Shown: positions 7,132 to 14,663, counted from the stretch's first letter. The stretch: DNA of 15,437 bases from Acidobacteriota bacterium (GCA_024638355.1 JAHEKO010000011.1:4744-20180), one strand, 5' to 3'. Translations and numbers: made by a program. The notes: generated from the sequence alone by a model not told the origin.

Positions 7132-7161
7132 TTGACCCTCTCTTCTCGCCCGTGCTACGTT
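7132..7161 (+). promoter_or_regulatory. Promoter of the haem-motif lipoprotein gene
   Basis: TTGACC (7132-7137) is followed after 18 bp by TACGTT (7156-7161), preceded by TGC as in extended -10 promoters. The start would lie near 7168, giving a leader of about 90 bases. The spacing and TGCTAC context match the promoter of the toxin-antitoxin pair at 11589-11618. Confidence 0.55.
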
Positions 7162-7256
7162 GCCACTCAGTTTCCTTGGCTATCGGAAGTTCTCGACCGC
7201 CCGCTGCGATGCCGCGCTCGGCGCCGGCCACCACGGGCTCCGATCGGAGGTTCTCC

Positions 7257-8999
7257 ATGCGCGCCCCCTTCTCGCGGTTCGTGATCGTCGTCTCGCTGCC
7301 TTTTCTGGCTTCTTGTGTCGTAGCCGTCTCCGGACCCTCCGAAGGCGGCGGCTACATGGACGACTCCTGCCCGCAGACGCCCCCACTGTGCGGCGACGGC
7401 TCCAGTCCGGCGAGCTATGGCATCGAGGACTTTCCGTGCAGCGCGACTGCGGTCGAGGGCTGGGTCGCCAATCGTTGCGGGCACCGACAGCGCGAGCACG
7501 CCTGGTATCTGCTCGCCGGGCTGACCGCCCCGACCTCCGGCGGAGAGATGCTCTGGCGCACCTGGCCGACCTCGACCCAGACATTTCAGACCCTCCTCTA
7601 CTCCTCCACCGGCGCCGGCTCGAAGCGGTCGAGCCTCACGGCCCTGCCGGGCGCCGTGCTCGAGCGACCCAGCCCGGACACGCCCCGGGCGAGCGACGCC
7701 GACGACGGGACCGTTCCCGGCCTCGACGACAAACAGCTCGCCACCGCCGGTGCGCCGACCTACACGGTGCCGGCGGCGGTCCAGGCCGCATACGAGCAGT
7801 GCCTGGACGGCGCCGAGCTCGTCGACGGGCCGACCTTCCAGAACGAGGGCAACGTGATGGTCGCGGGAGTGATCTTCAGCCCCGACGTGAGCCGGTTCAT
7901 TCGTCAGAAACGGTACTGGGACGCCGAGGTCCTCGACGGGCTGCTCGCGGACGGCGACCCGGCGATCTCCAACATGCCCGACGCGTCGCTGGTGCTCAAA
8001 CCGATGCTCTGGCCGGTCCCGGGTGACGGCTACGTGCCGGTGCCGCTCTGGGACGACCTGTCGCCGACGGCGGACATCGACCCCGAGACCGGCTGCGAGC
8101 GCTACGCGGGGTTCGAGCGCCAGGAGCTCTGGCGCCGCGCCGTGGCGGTCACCGCCGGCTCCGGGGCGAGCCCGGAAACCCGCCGTAGCGTGCGCTACCT
8201 CGTCGACGGCAACGTCTCACGCGTCACCGCGCTCTACTCCGCCGCCGCCGAAGGCCTCGCCTGCGGGCCACGGGAGAGCTCGACCGCTCCGCTGACCTAC
8301 GAGAGCGCCGAGGTCGTGTCGCTCGACCGCTTCTACACGATCCGCTTCACGGCGGAGGAGCTCGCGGGCCTCGCCGCGTGCGACCGCGCCCTGCTCGACG
8401 CATCGGCCCGCTGGAGCTACGGCCGCGACTTCGAGGCGCAGGACGCCCTCGCCCTGGTGGCGATGCACATCATGACCAAGGAGCAGCCGGGGTGGACCTT
8501 CCAGTCGGCCTGGTGGGACGACCTGCCGCAGGCGTGCTGGAGCGACTCGAACGACAAGACCTGCCCCCGCTACGCGTCGCACCGGCCGGCGCAGACGGTC
8601 GCCGGGCCCGCGACCTGGCGCAACTACAAGATGACGACGACCAACGGCATGACCCAGAACGCGACGGCCTCGAATCGCTATCCGCCCGACGTCGAGTCCG
8701 GCACCAGCTGGCCGGTGGCCTACAACCCGTTCATCGAGCTCGCCGCGACGCACCCGATCGAGACCAACTGCATGAACTGCCACCACCGCGCGGCCTGGCC
8801 GAGCCGGCTCTCGGATCGCACGCCGAGCGGCGCCTACCTGCTGTCGGGGCCGGGCCACCCGAACGTGATCGAGGAATTCGACTGGGACTCGTCGATCTTC
8901 GAAGGGCTACTGCGTACCGACGCTTTGTGGGCGATCAGCGACCGCGCCGTCTACCCGTCGAAACCCCTGCCGCCCGGCGCGGCGCAGGGCGAGCGTTAG
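7257..8999 (+). CDS. Lipoprotein with a single c-type haem motif (CMNCH)
   Basis: This 580-residue protein begins with a lipoprotein signal peptide, MRAPFSRFVIVVSLPFLASC, whose lipobox LASC puts the acylated cysteine at residue 20. It is thus exported and lipid-anchored. Near the C-terminus ETNCMNCHHRAAW carries one CxxCH haem c attachment motif (Cys505, Cys508, His509), preceded by MTTTNGMTQNA and YNPFIELAATHP. The remaining ~480 residues have no domain that I recognise, though there are scattered cysteines (38, 45, 61, 74, 182, 280, 336, 375, 427, 436). The single motif late in a long chain suggests a cytochrome-like domain on a larger periplasmic protein, possibly a redox enzyme subunit. 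I chose the ATG at 7257 for its GGAGG site six bases upstream and the clean lipobox; upstream in-frame ATGs (7128, 7209) would bury the signal peptide. It converges on the CoA-transferase gene with a 9-bp gap. Confidence 0.85.
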   Translation: MRAPFSRFVIVVSLPFLASCVVAVSGPSEGGGYMDDSCPQTPPLCGDGSSPASYGIEDFPCSATAVEGWVANRCGHRQREHAWYLLAGLTAPTSGGEMLWRTWPTSTQTFQTLLYSSTGAGSKRSSLTALPGAVLERPSPDTPRASDADDGTVPGLDDKQLATAGAPTYTVPAAVQAAYEQCLDGAELVDGPTFQNEGNVMVAGVIFSPDVSRFIRQKRYWDAEVLDGLLADGDPAISNMPDASLVLKPMLWPVPGDGYVPVPLWDDLSPTADIDPETGCERYAGFERQELWRRAVAVTAGSGASPETRRSVRYLVDGNVSRVTALYSAAAEGLACGPRESSTAPLTYESAEVVSLDRFYTIRFTAEELAGLAACDRALLDASARWSYGRDFEAQDALALVAMHIMTKEQPGWTFQSAWWDDLPQACWSDSNDKTCPRYASHRPAQTVAGPATWRNYKMTTTNGMTQNATASNRYPPDVESGTSWPVAYNPFIELAATHPIETNCMNCHHRAAWPSRLSDRTPSGAYLLSGPGHPNVIEEFDWDSSIFEGLLRTDALWAISDRAVYPSKPLPPGAAQGER

Positions 9000-9008
9000 C
9001 CCGATCTT

Positions 9009-10232
9009 CTAGGGAGCCGCCACCACGCCCGCGGCGATCAGCGTGTCGATCTCGCTCGCCGGGTAGTCGAGCACTCGCCCGAGGATCTCGCGGGTGTGCT
9101 GCCCGAGGCCGGGTGCCGGCTCGGCGCGGATCTCGGGGGCCGCGGAGAGGTGGGGCACGCTCCGCGCGAACGTCGCCCGGCCGACGTCCGGATCGTCGAT
9201 CTCGAGCAGGCTGCCCCGCTTGCGGAAGTGCTCGTCGCGGAAGACGTCGCCCGCGGTGTAGACCGGGCCGGTGGGCACGCCGGCGGCGTTCAGGGTGTCG
9301 ACGACCTCGGCGCGGCTCTTGTCCGCCATCCACGCCTCGAGGATCGGCCCGAGCTCTTCGGCGTGGTCGGCGCGGCTGGTGCCGTCGGCGCTGCGCGGAT
9401 CGTCGATCAGGTCGGGACGCTCGATGGCCTCGGCCAGCCGCCGCCAGACGATGTCGTCGGGAACGTTGAGCGCGACGTAGCCGTCGCGGCAGTGGAAGGC
9501 GCCGCGCGGCCACAGATGCCGCAGCCGGCCCCGCTCGGGCTCTTCGCCGGTGACCGAGTAGAGCGCCACCATCCGCTCGTTGAGGGCCAGCATGTTGTCG
9601 ACCATCGACGAGTCGACCAGCTGTCCCTTGCCGGTGCGTTCACGCATATAGAGGGCCTGCAGGATGCCCCAGGCGGTGACCAGGCCCGAATAGACGTCGG
9701 CCAGGCCGTAGAGGGTGAAGCTGGGGGGCTTGTCGGCGAAACCGACCAGGTTCATCACCCCGCTCATCGCTTCGGCCACGATGTCGAATGCCGGCCGGCG
9801 GCTGTAGTCGCTGCGATAACCCTCGAGTCCGCCGAACCCGGAGATGGCGGCGTAGACGAGCCGGTCGTTGACGGTGCTGAGCGCGGGGTAATCGAGCCCC
9901 AGCCCGGCGGTGACGCCGGGGCGCAGGTTGTCGACCACGACGTCCGAGACGGCCGCCAACTCGCGCAGGATCCTGCGGCCGGACTCGTCGCGCAGGTTGA
10001 GCGCCAGGCTCTTCTTGTTGCGGTTGTAGGCCAGGTAGCCGCCCGCTTTCTTGATCCCCCCCGACTCGAGGAAGGGCGGAATGCTCCGTCGCGGGTCGCC
10101 GCCACCCGGACGCTCGACCTTGATGACCTCGGCGCCCGCATCGGCCAGGAGCATGGTGCAGTACGGCCCGCTCATGTACTGCTCGAGTCCCACGACCCGA
10201 ATCCCTTCGAGCGGACGATCCGGAGCGCTCAT
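9009..10232 (-). CDS. Family III CoA-transferase (CaiB/BaiF type)
   Basis: This 407-residue protein is full length for the family III (formyl-CoA transferase / CaiB / BaiF) CoA-transferases, which move CoA between carboxylic acids through an aspartyl-CoA anhydride. The N-terminal signature PLEGIRVVGLEQYMSGPYC and the run LLADAGAEVIKVERPGGGDPRR (about 28-49) are diagnostic. The catalytic aspartate should be Asp179 in YGLADVYSG. Other family stretches include YNRNKKSLALNL, DVVVDNLRPG and the late AAGVPTGPVYTAGDVFRDEH. The acyl substrate cannot be read from sequence; oxalate, carnitine, bile acid and 2-hydroxyacid relatives share these motifs. It starts 4 bp after the aminotransferase stop with only a weak ribosome site, so it is probably translated by coupling. 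Its stop lies 9 bp from that of the convergent lipoprotein gene. Confidence 0.93.
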   Translation of the reverse strand: MSAPDRPLEGIRVVGLEQYMSGPYCTMLLADAGAEVIKVERPGGGDPRRSIPPFLESGGIKKAGGYLAYNRNKKSLALNLRDESGRRILRELAAVSDVVVDNLRPGVTAGLGLDYPALSTVNDRLVYAAISGFGGLEGYRSDYSRRPAFDIVAEAMSGVMNLVGFADKPPSFTLYGLADVYSGLVTAWGILQALYMRERTGKGQLVDSSMVDNMLALNERMVALYSVTGEEPERGRLRHLWPRGAFHCRDGYVALNVPDDIVWRRLAEAIERPDLIDDPRSADGTSRADHAEELGPILEAWMADKSRAEVVDTLNAAGVPTGPVYTAGDVFRDEHFRKRGSLLEIDDPDVGRATFARSVPHLSAAPEIRAEPAPGLGQHTREILGRVLDYPASEIDTLIAAGVVAAP

Positions 10233-10236
10233 CGGA

Positions 10237-11559
10237 TCACCCGGACACCGCGGCCTTTTCCAGCGAGCCGATGAACCGCGCCAGCCGCTCCCCCACCCCC
10301 TCGAGGTCCGGGCAGACCTGGCGGCGGAACTCGTCGTCGCTCACCTCGGGCCGGGCGAGCTCCAGCACGCGGTCGACGGTCGCGTCGCCGAGCCGGTGAA
10401 GCTGGCTGGTGGAGAGCCGCAGCGCCAGATAGCCGGGATCGGCGCCGAAGTCGGAGCCCGGGAGCGTTGCGATCTCCTCCTCTCGCAGCATCAGCCGGCA
10501 GAGCTCCCGGCAGCTCTCGACGCCGTGCCGCGCGCGCAGCGCCTCGCGCCAGGGCCCGAAGCTCGGATAGAGATAGAACGCACCCGAGGGCTCGGCGCAC
10601 GGAACGCCGAGCGCCGCGAGCCGCCCGTGGAGCTGTCGCGTCATGCGGCCGTGGATGGCGGCGCACGCCGCGATGTAGGCGTCGATCTCCGGGTCGTCGG
10701 CGTAGGCGACGGCGGCGGCGTGCTGCACCGGCGAGGCGGGGGTGGTCCAGACCGCCCCGGCAACGCCGGTCATCGCGCGCGCGAGCCGGGCGCCCAGCTC
10801 TCCCGGCGGCAGCACGGCCACGCCCAGGCGCCAGCCGCCGAGCGACAGGTGCTTGCTGAGGCCGCCGGTGACGATCGTCCCCTCGGGGTAGAAGCACGCG
10901 GCCGAGCGATGCGGAGTCTCGCCGTAGGCGGTGAGCGCGTAGATCTCGTCGCTGATCACGAGAAGCCCTTCGCGCCGCGCCACTTCGGCCAGGCCCTCGA
11001 CGAGCTCCGGCGGGTAGACCACGCCCGTCGGATTGTTGGGGGAGCTCAAGATCAGCGCCGCCGGATCCCCGCCACGAGTCCGCGCTTCGGCCAGACACCC
11101 CTCGAGACTCTCCGGCGTCAGGCAGTGGTCGTCGTCCAGCGACGTCGCCGCGACGCGAGGCGTCAGGCCGGCCAGCCGTACCTGCGGCTCGTAGGTCACC
11201 CAGCAGGGGTCGGTCAGGACCACGTCTCCGTCCACCGCCTGGAGGGCCGCGTAGAGGAGGCTCTTGCTGCCGCAGCCCACCATCACCTGATCGGGCGCGA
11301 CCTCGAGGCCGAAGCGGCGGCCATAGTACGCGGCGACCCGCGCGCGCAGCTCCGGCAGGCCCGAGACCGGCAGGTAGGTTCGCTCGCTCGCGTTGACGGT
11401 CAGCGCCTCGAGGATCTTGGGGTGCACCGGGAAGGTCGCCTCGCCGAAACCCAGGTGGAAAACCCTGCGCCCCTGGGCCCGCAGACGACGCACCTCGTTG
11501 TGGATCGCCAGCGTCGCCGACATCGGCACCGGCTCCCGCAGCCGGAAGACCCTCACCAT
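10237..11559 (-). CDS. PLP-dependent class I/II aminotransferase
   Basis: This 440-residue fold-type I aminotransferase belongs to the AspC/Iγ-like group, which swaps amino groups between an amino acid and a 2-oxoacid. Motifs run in the usual order: GFGEATFPVHP (38-47), the SSPNNPTG cofactor loop (172-179), ISDEIYA with Asp204 for the pyridine nitrogen, GGLSKHLSLGGWRLG with the Schiff-base Lys236 and Arg244, and YLALRLS with substrate-carboxylate Arg381. The specificity is not decidable. I chose the ATG at 11559; an upstream ATG in the same frame (11634) would read through the toxin-antitoxin promoter. The first residues, VRVFRLREPVPMSATLAIHNEVRRL, are normal for the group. It is the first gene of a pair with the CoA-transferase, so transamination may supply the acid that is activated to a CoA thioester; that link is inferred from neighbourhood only. 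Confidence 0.92.
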   Translation of the reverse strand: MVRVFRLREPVPMSATLAIHNEVRRLRAQGRRVFHLGFGEATFPVHPKILEALTVNASERTYLPVSGLPELRARVAAYYGRRFGLEVAPDQVMVGCGSKSLLYAALQAVDGDVVLTDPCWVTYEPQVRLAGLTPRVAATSLDDDHCLTPESLEGCLAEARTRGGDPAALILSSPNNPTGVVYPPELVEGLAEVARREGLLVISDEIYALTAYGETPHRSAACFYPEGTIVTGGLSKHLSLGGWRLGVAVLPPGELGARLARAMTGVAGAVWTTPASPVQHAAAVAYADDPEIDAYIAACAAIHGRMTRQLHGRLAALGVPCAEPSGAFYLYPSFGPWREALRARHGVESCRELCRLMLREEEIATLPGSDFGADPGYLALRLSTSQLHRLGDATVDRVLELARPEVSDDEFRRQVCPDLEGVGERLARFIGSLEKAAVSG

Positions 11560-11567
11560 GGATCGAG

Positions 11568-11598
11568 ATCCTACGCGATTCCGCACCTTTGACGGCAA
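11568..11598 (-). promoter_or_regulatory. Possible promoter of the aminotransferase/CoA-transferase pair
   Basis: On the minus strand, TTGCCG (11598-11593) and TAGGAT (11573-11568) are separated by 19 bp. Transcription would begin within a few bases of the ATG at 11559, a near-leaderless arrangement. The -35 overlaps the inverted repeat of the toxin-antitoxin promoter. Spacing is long, so this is tentative. Confidence 0.35.
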
Positions 11599-11618
11599 GG
11601 ATACTTCCTTGCTACAGT
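11589..11618 (+). promoter_or_regulatory. Promoter of the toxin-antitoxin pair
   Basis: TTGACG (11589-11594, five of six) and TACAGT (11613-11618, four of six) are 18 bp apart. The predicted start is within about 3 bases of the antitoxin ATG at 11628, so the mRNA may be leaderless or nearly so, although AAGGATTCC just before the ATG also resembles a ribosome site. Confidence 0.65.
11595..11612. promoter_or_regulatory. Perfect inverted repeat in the antitoxin promoter (probable autoregulatory operator)
   Basis: GCAAGGATACTTCCTTGC is a perfect inverted repeat with 7-bp arms and a 4-base spacer, filling exactly the gap between the -35 and -10 boxes. A second partial copy, AAGGATTCC (11619-11627), begins 22 bp (two helical turns) after the first AAGGAT. 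AbrB-fold antitoxins with their PIN toxins commonly bind such palindromes to repress their own promoter, so this is the expected operator. The binding itself is inferred. Confidence 0.7.
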
Positions 11619-11627
11619 AAGGATTCC

Positions 11628-11918
11628 ATGGCAAAGGTCACCAGCAAGCTCCAGGTCACCATTCCCAAGGCCATCGCCGAGACGTATGAAATCAAGCCCG
11701 GCGACGAGATCGAGTTCCGCCCGTCGGGTACCCAGATCCGAGTCATTCCCGCGAGGGCGCGCCGCCAGGGCTTGAGTGTCGCTGAACGACTGCGCCTATT
11801 CGACGAAGCCATGGCTCGCCAGCGCGAGCGCGAAAAGGACCTGCCGCTACCGGCCGAGACACGGTCCGACCGAGGTTGGACACGAGAGGAGCTGTACACC
11901 CGTGGCGAGCCTCGTTGA
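11628..11918 (+). CDS. vapB: AbrB/SpoVT-fold antitoxin (VapB-type)
   Basis: This 96-residue protein opens with a swapped-hairpin AbrB DNA-binding domain: MAKVTSKLQVTIPKAIAETY and KPGDEIEFRPSGTQIRVIPA (residues 1-45). The remainder is charged and rich in Arg/Glu (LSVAERLRLFDEAMARQRER, then EKDLPLPAE and WTREELYTRGE), the usual flexible region that wraps the toxin. Such antitoxins neutralise the partner nuclease and repress their shared promoter. The ATG at 11628 fits the start of the fold. The first in-frame ATG, at 11589, would lie within the promoter. The 3' end overlaps the toxin start by 17 bases, indicating translational coupling. Confidence 0.92.
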   Translation: MAKVTSKLQVTIPKAIAETYEIKPGDEIEFRPSGTQIRVIPARARRQGLSVAERLRLFDEAMARQREREKDLPLPAETRSDRGWTREELYTRGEPR

Positions 11919-12378
11919 CACCAATGTGCTGGTCTACGCCTACGACCCGCGCTCGCCCTGGAAGCAAGGCGAGGCCCAGAGGCTCCTCCGAGCGGGTATC
12001 GACACCGAGCCTCTCGCACTGCCGCACCAGGCGGTCCTCGAGTTCGTCGCCGTCGTCAGCCGGCCCCGCGAGGACCTCGGCGACCGTCCGCTGCTCTCTC
12101 GGGCCGACGCCTGCCGTGAAGCCGAGGAGCTGATGGCGCAGTTCTCGGTGCTCTACCCGGACAGCGCCGTCCTTCAAACCGCCCTCCGAGGCTGCGCGAC
12201 CTACCAGCTCTCCTGGTTCGACGCCCACCTCTGGGCCTACGCCGAAGTGCACGGCCTCGACGAGATCCTTTCCGAGGACTTCGAGCACGGACGCCGATAC
12301 GGCTCGGTGCGGATCCGCGACCCCTTCCTCACCGCCGCTGATGAGGTGCACGAGCTGCCGGCGCTCTACGAGTCGTGA
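11902..12378 (+). CDS. vapC: PIN-domain ribonuclease toxin (VapC-type)
   Basis: This 158-residue PIN-domain protein is a predicted Mg-dependent RNase toxin. The acidic active-site set is complete: Asp6 in SLVDTNVLVYAYD, Glu47 in QAVLEFVAVVSRP, Asp107 in SWFDAHLWAYA and Asp126 in LSEDFEHGRRYG. Nothing suggests inactivation. The start is GTG at 11902, inside the antitoxin gene, with AGGAG about 10 bases upstream; no ATG lies at a sensible position, since the upstream ATG at 11776 would add 42 unrelated residues. Coupled translation after the antitoxin is typical. The RNA target cannot be predicted. Confidence 0.92.
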   Translation: MASLVDTNVLVYAYDPRSPWKQGEAQRLLRAGIDTEPLALPHQAVLEFVAVVSRPREDLGDRPLLSRADACREAEELMAQFSVLYPDSAVLQTALRGCATYQLSWFDAHLWAYAEVHGLDEILSEDFEHGRRYGSVRIRDPFLTAADEVHELPALYES

Positions 12379-12454
12379 CCGGGTTTCGTCGCGAGCTGGC
12401 GTAGGTGCCCCGACGTTCACACGGCCGACTGTGCGCTCGAGAACGAGCTCCAGG

Positions 12455-13294
12455 TCAGTCGATGTAGATCGGGATGAAGACCTGGACCCCGGTGATGGTG
12501 TAGTCGTACTGACCGATGAAGCGACCCTTGCCGTTCGCGTAGTCGACGTTCGAGTAGGTCCCGGCGATCGCGATGCCCGCGTTCTTGAACGCCTGGTAAT
12601 CGAGTCGGAGCGTCGCGCCGATGACCGTCACTTCCTCTTCGCCCAGGTCGGCCGTGAGCCCGGTGAGACCGCTCCTGAACATCAGCTTGGGCGACAGCCG
12701 GTGCCGCACGGCAACGCCGAGCTCGGGCACCAGCTCGTCCACGTCGATGTCCGAGCCGATCGAGCGGTTGACTCCCCCGCCACTGCCCCTGAGATCGATG
12801 TCGAAGTCCCAGCGGGCCAACCCGAAGGCTGCGCCCCAGGCGGTCTTCTCCTTGAGGCTGAAGAAGTAGGTGTAGCTCACGTCGGTGAAGGTGAAGTCCC
12901 ACTTCGTGTCGACCGTCGCCGTCACCGGAAAAGTGACCTCCCCGATATCAATCTCGAACGGTATCTGGACCTGGCCGTCACGGGAGCTCTTGGAGTAACG
13001 CAACCGGACCTGGTGCCTCTGCCCGAGGCGGCGCGCCGCCGCGACTCGCAGCACGGTCTTGGACTTCTCGAGGCCCAGGAGATCTTCGGCGTTGAAGGCC
13101 GTGCCGAGGTCGCCGCTCTGCGAGTCGGCCCGAATGTCGGTGCTGCTGCGGGTAAAGAAGCTCCCGACCTCAAACTCCCACCTGGGGATCAGGCTCGTGG
13201 ACTGTGCAAGAACAGGTGTCGACACCTGGAAGGCCGCGGCCAACGCCAGCGCGGTCGTGGTCGTGGTCGCAAAGCTGCGTGGAAGCCACCTCAT
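12455..13294 (-). CDS. Outer-membrane beta-barrel-like protein of unknown function
   Basis: This 279-residue exported protein has a signal peptide ending near STPVLAQ (about residue 31). The mature part is a series of alternating-polarity strands with aromatic ends (for example RWEFEVGSFF, HQVRLRYSKS, KWDFTFTDVSYTYFF, AWGAAFGLARWDFDIDL, TLRLDYQAF, GIAIAGTYSNVDY) and ends in VQVFIPIYID. That is the pattern of a small outer-membrane barrel of perhaps 8-12 strands, but I recognise no named family and the terminal residue is Asp, not the classic Phe. AAGGAGGAC precedes the ATG at 13294. It starts 15 bp after egtB, so the two are probably co-transcribed. Its stop faces that of the vapC gene, 76 bp away. 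Confidence 0.8.
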   Translation of the reverse strand: MRWLPRSFATTTTTALALAAAFQVSTPVLAQSTSLIPRWEFEVGSFFTRSSTDIRADSQSGDLGTAFNAEDLLGLEKSKTVLRVAAARRLGQRHQVRLRYSKSSRDGQVQIPFEIDIGEVTFPVTATVDTKWDFTFTDVSYTYFFSLKEKTAWGAAFGLARWDFDIDLRGSGGGVNRSIGSDIDVDELVPELGVAVRHRLSPKLMFRSGLTGLTADLGEEEVTVIGATLRLDYQAFKNAGIAIAGTYSNVDYANGKGRFIGQYDYTITGVQVFIPIYID

Positions 13295-13309
13295 TGACTC
13301 AGTCCTCCT

Positions 13310-14641
13310 TCAAGCATCGCGCGCCAGCCGGAGGCCGAAGAACTGCCAGCGCTTGTCGGGCGCGAAGAAATTGCGGTAGGTGCTGCGGATGTGCGATCGC
13401 GGTGTGGCGCACGAGCCGCCGCGCAGCACGACCTGGCTGCTCATGAACTTCGAGTTGTACTCGCCGAGCGGACCCGCGGGCGGCCGGTAGCCGGGATAGG
13501 GCGAATAGGCGCTTCGCGTCCACTCCCAGAGGTCGCCGAGGAACTGGCCGCCGGCCCGGGCCGCATCGGAGATCGGCCGTGGATGGTAGTGGCCCTCTTC
13601 GACGAAGTTGGCGTGAGGATCGGCGTCGCCCCGTGCCGCGGTCCGGCCCAGGGTCGCGTCGGCGGCCACCTCCCACTCCGCCTCGGTCGGCAGGCGGGCG
13701 CCGGCCCAGCGCGCGTAGGCGTCGGCTTCGTAGAGGCTGACGTGACAGACCGGCTCGTCGGGTCGCACCGGGCGCAGGCCGGCGAGCGTGATCTGTTTCC
13801 AGTCGCCGCCGTCGCCGATCCAGTAGAGCGGCGCCTCGAGGCCCTCGCTCTCGACTTTCGCCCAACCGTCGGAGAGCCAGAGCTCGGGGCGCTCGTAGCC
13901 GTCGTCGGCCATGAACTCGAGGTACTCGCCCGCGGTCACGAGCCGCGAGGCGATGGCGAACGCTTCGACGAACACCCGGTGCCGCGGCCCCTCGTTGTCG
14001 TAGGCGAAGCCATCACGTCCGTCATGGCCGATCGCATGGAGCCCTTCCTCGAACTCGATCCACACGGCGTCGGGAACGTCGGTTCGGGGTGCCACCTTCT
14101 CCGACCGGTAGACCGGATGCAGAGGGTTCAGGGCGAGCATGTGCTTGAGGTCGGTGAGCATCAGCTCCTGGTGCTGCTGCTCGTGGTTGAGTCCGACCTC
14201 GATCACCGGCAGGAGGTCGCCGAGGGTGTCGTCGCCGGCGCCGTCGAGCAGCTCGGCCATCCGGGTGTCGACGTGGCGCCGGTACTCCCTCACCTCTGCG
14301 ACCGTGGGCCTCGATAGGAGGCCGCGCTGCGGGCGCGAGAACTGCTTGCCGAGCGAGTTGTAGTAGGAGTTGAACAGATACTCGAACGTTCGATTGGGCG
14401 GCGCGTAGCCGGGCAGGTGGGGCTTGAGGGCCAGCGTCTCGAAGAACCAGGTGGTGTGCGCCAGATGCCACTTGATCGGACTGGCGTCGGGCATCGATTG
14501 CACGACGTAGTCCTCGGTCTCGAGCGGCTCGCACAGGACGTCGCTCCACTGCCGGACCTGTCGATAGCGCTCCAGAACTGCGGACGCGTCGGCGGTCCCG
14601 ATCCTCTCCATGGTCTTCGGGGCTGTCAGCACATCGCTCAT
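13310..14641 (-). CDS. egtB: Ergothioneine biosynthesis protein EgtB (iron-dependent sulfoxide synthase)
   Basis: This 443-residue protein has the EgtB architecture: a DinB-like iron-binding helical domain (about 20-180) followed by an FGE-sulfatase/C-type-lectin-like domain (about 190-443). EgtB joins trimethylhistidine (hercynine) to the sulphur of a cysteine compound using oxygen. The expected iron ligands are His62 in WHLAHTTWFFE and His153/His157 in NHEQQHQELM. FNSYYNSLG (90-98) and the C-terminal LGDLWEWTRSAYSPYPGYRP (368-387), VLRGGSCATPRSHIRSTYRNFF and KRWQFFGLRLARD are typical. The choice between cysteine and gamma-glutamylcysteine as sulphur donor cannot be settled here. GGAGGAG lies close before the ATG. 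No egtD methyltransferase is visible; the only gene downstream in the unit is the barrel-like protein. Close relatives include OvoA, which would be larger. Confidence 0.92.
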   Translation of the reverse strand: MSDVLTAPKTMERIGTADASAVLERYRQVRQWSDVLCEPLETEDYVVQSMPDASPIKWHLAHTTWFFETLALKPHLPGYAPPNRTFEYLFNSYYNSLGKQFSRPQRGLLSRPTVAEVREYRRHVDTRMAELLDGAGDDTLGDLLPVIEVGLNHEQQHQELMLTDLKHMLALNPLHPVYRSEKVAPRTDVPDAVWIEFEEGLHAIGHDGRDGFAYDNEGPRHRVFVEAFAIASRLVTAGEYLEFMADDGYERPELWLSDGWAKVESEGLEAPLYWIGDGGDWKQITLAGLRPVRPDEPVCHVSLYEADAYARWAGARLPTEAEWEVAADATLGRTAARGDADPHANFVEEGHYHPRPISDAARAGGQFLGDLWEWTRSAYSPYPGYRPPAGPLGEYNSKFMSSQVVLRGGSCATPRSHIRSTYRNFFAPDKRWQFFGLRLARDA

Positions 14642-14663
14642 GGTGAACTCCTCCGAGCTCCGA

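Larger units (their letters stand above)
6888..7256. other. Divergent intergenic region between the 709-residue protein and haem-motif lipoprotein genes
   Basis: This 369-base region holds the two divergent promoters and a leader hairpin listed separately. It also contains an AGGTCGACCT palindrome (6949-6958), a CGTTAACG palindrome (7053-7060) and a direct repeat of GGGTCCGT (7069-7076 and 7078-7085). Around 6998-7025 there is an AT-rich island, unusual for this window. I see no small gene with a credible ribosome site here. Confidence 0.6.

Noticed and set aside
7128..7256. Upstream starts (7128, 7209) for the haem-motif lipoprotein
   Set aside because: They would place a polar, Pro/Arg-rich stretch before the signal peptide, and 7128 lies inside the promoter. 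The start at 7257 has GGAGG six bases upstream.
8217..8858. Minus-strand open frame opposite the lipoprotein gene
   Set aside because: It is Arg/Val/Gly-rich with no motif or ribosome site, and lies opposite a supported gene carrying a CxxCH site.
12435..12448. Terminator between the convergent vapC and barrel protein genes
   Set aside because: GCTCG-AGAA-CGAGC is only a 5-bp stem and has no T-tract on either strand. It may be chance.
13310..14641. Generic sulfatase-modifying (formylglycine-generating) enzyme
   Set aside because: The N-terminal DinB-like domain with WHLAH and NHEQQH iron ligands and the KRWQFFGLRLARD ending identify the EgtB group rather than FGE.
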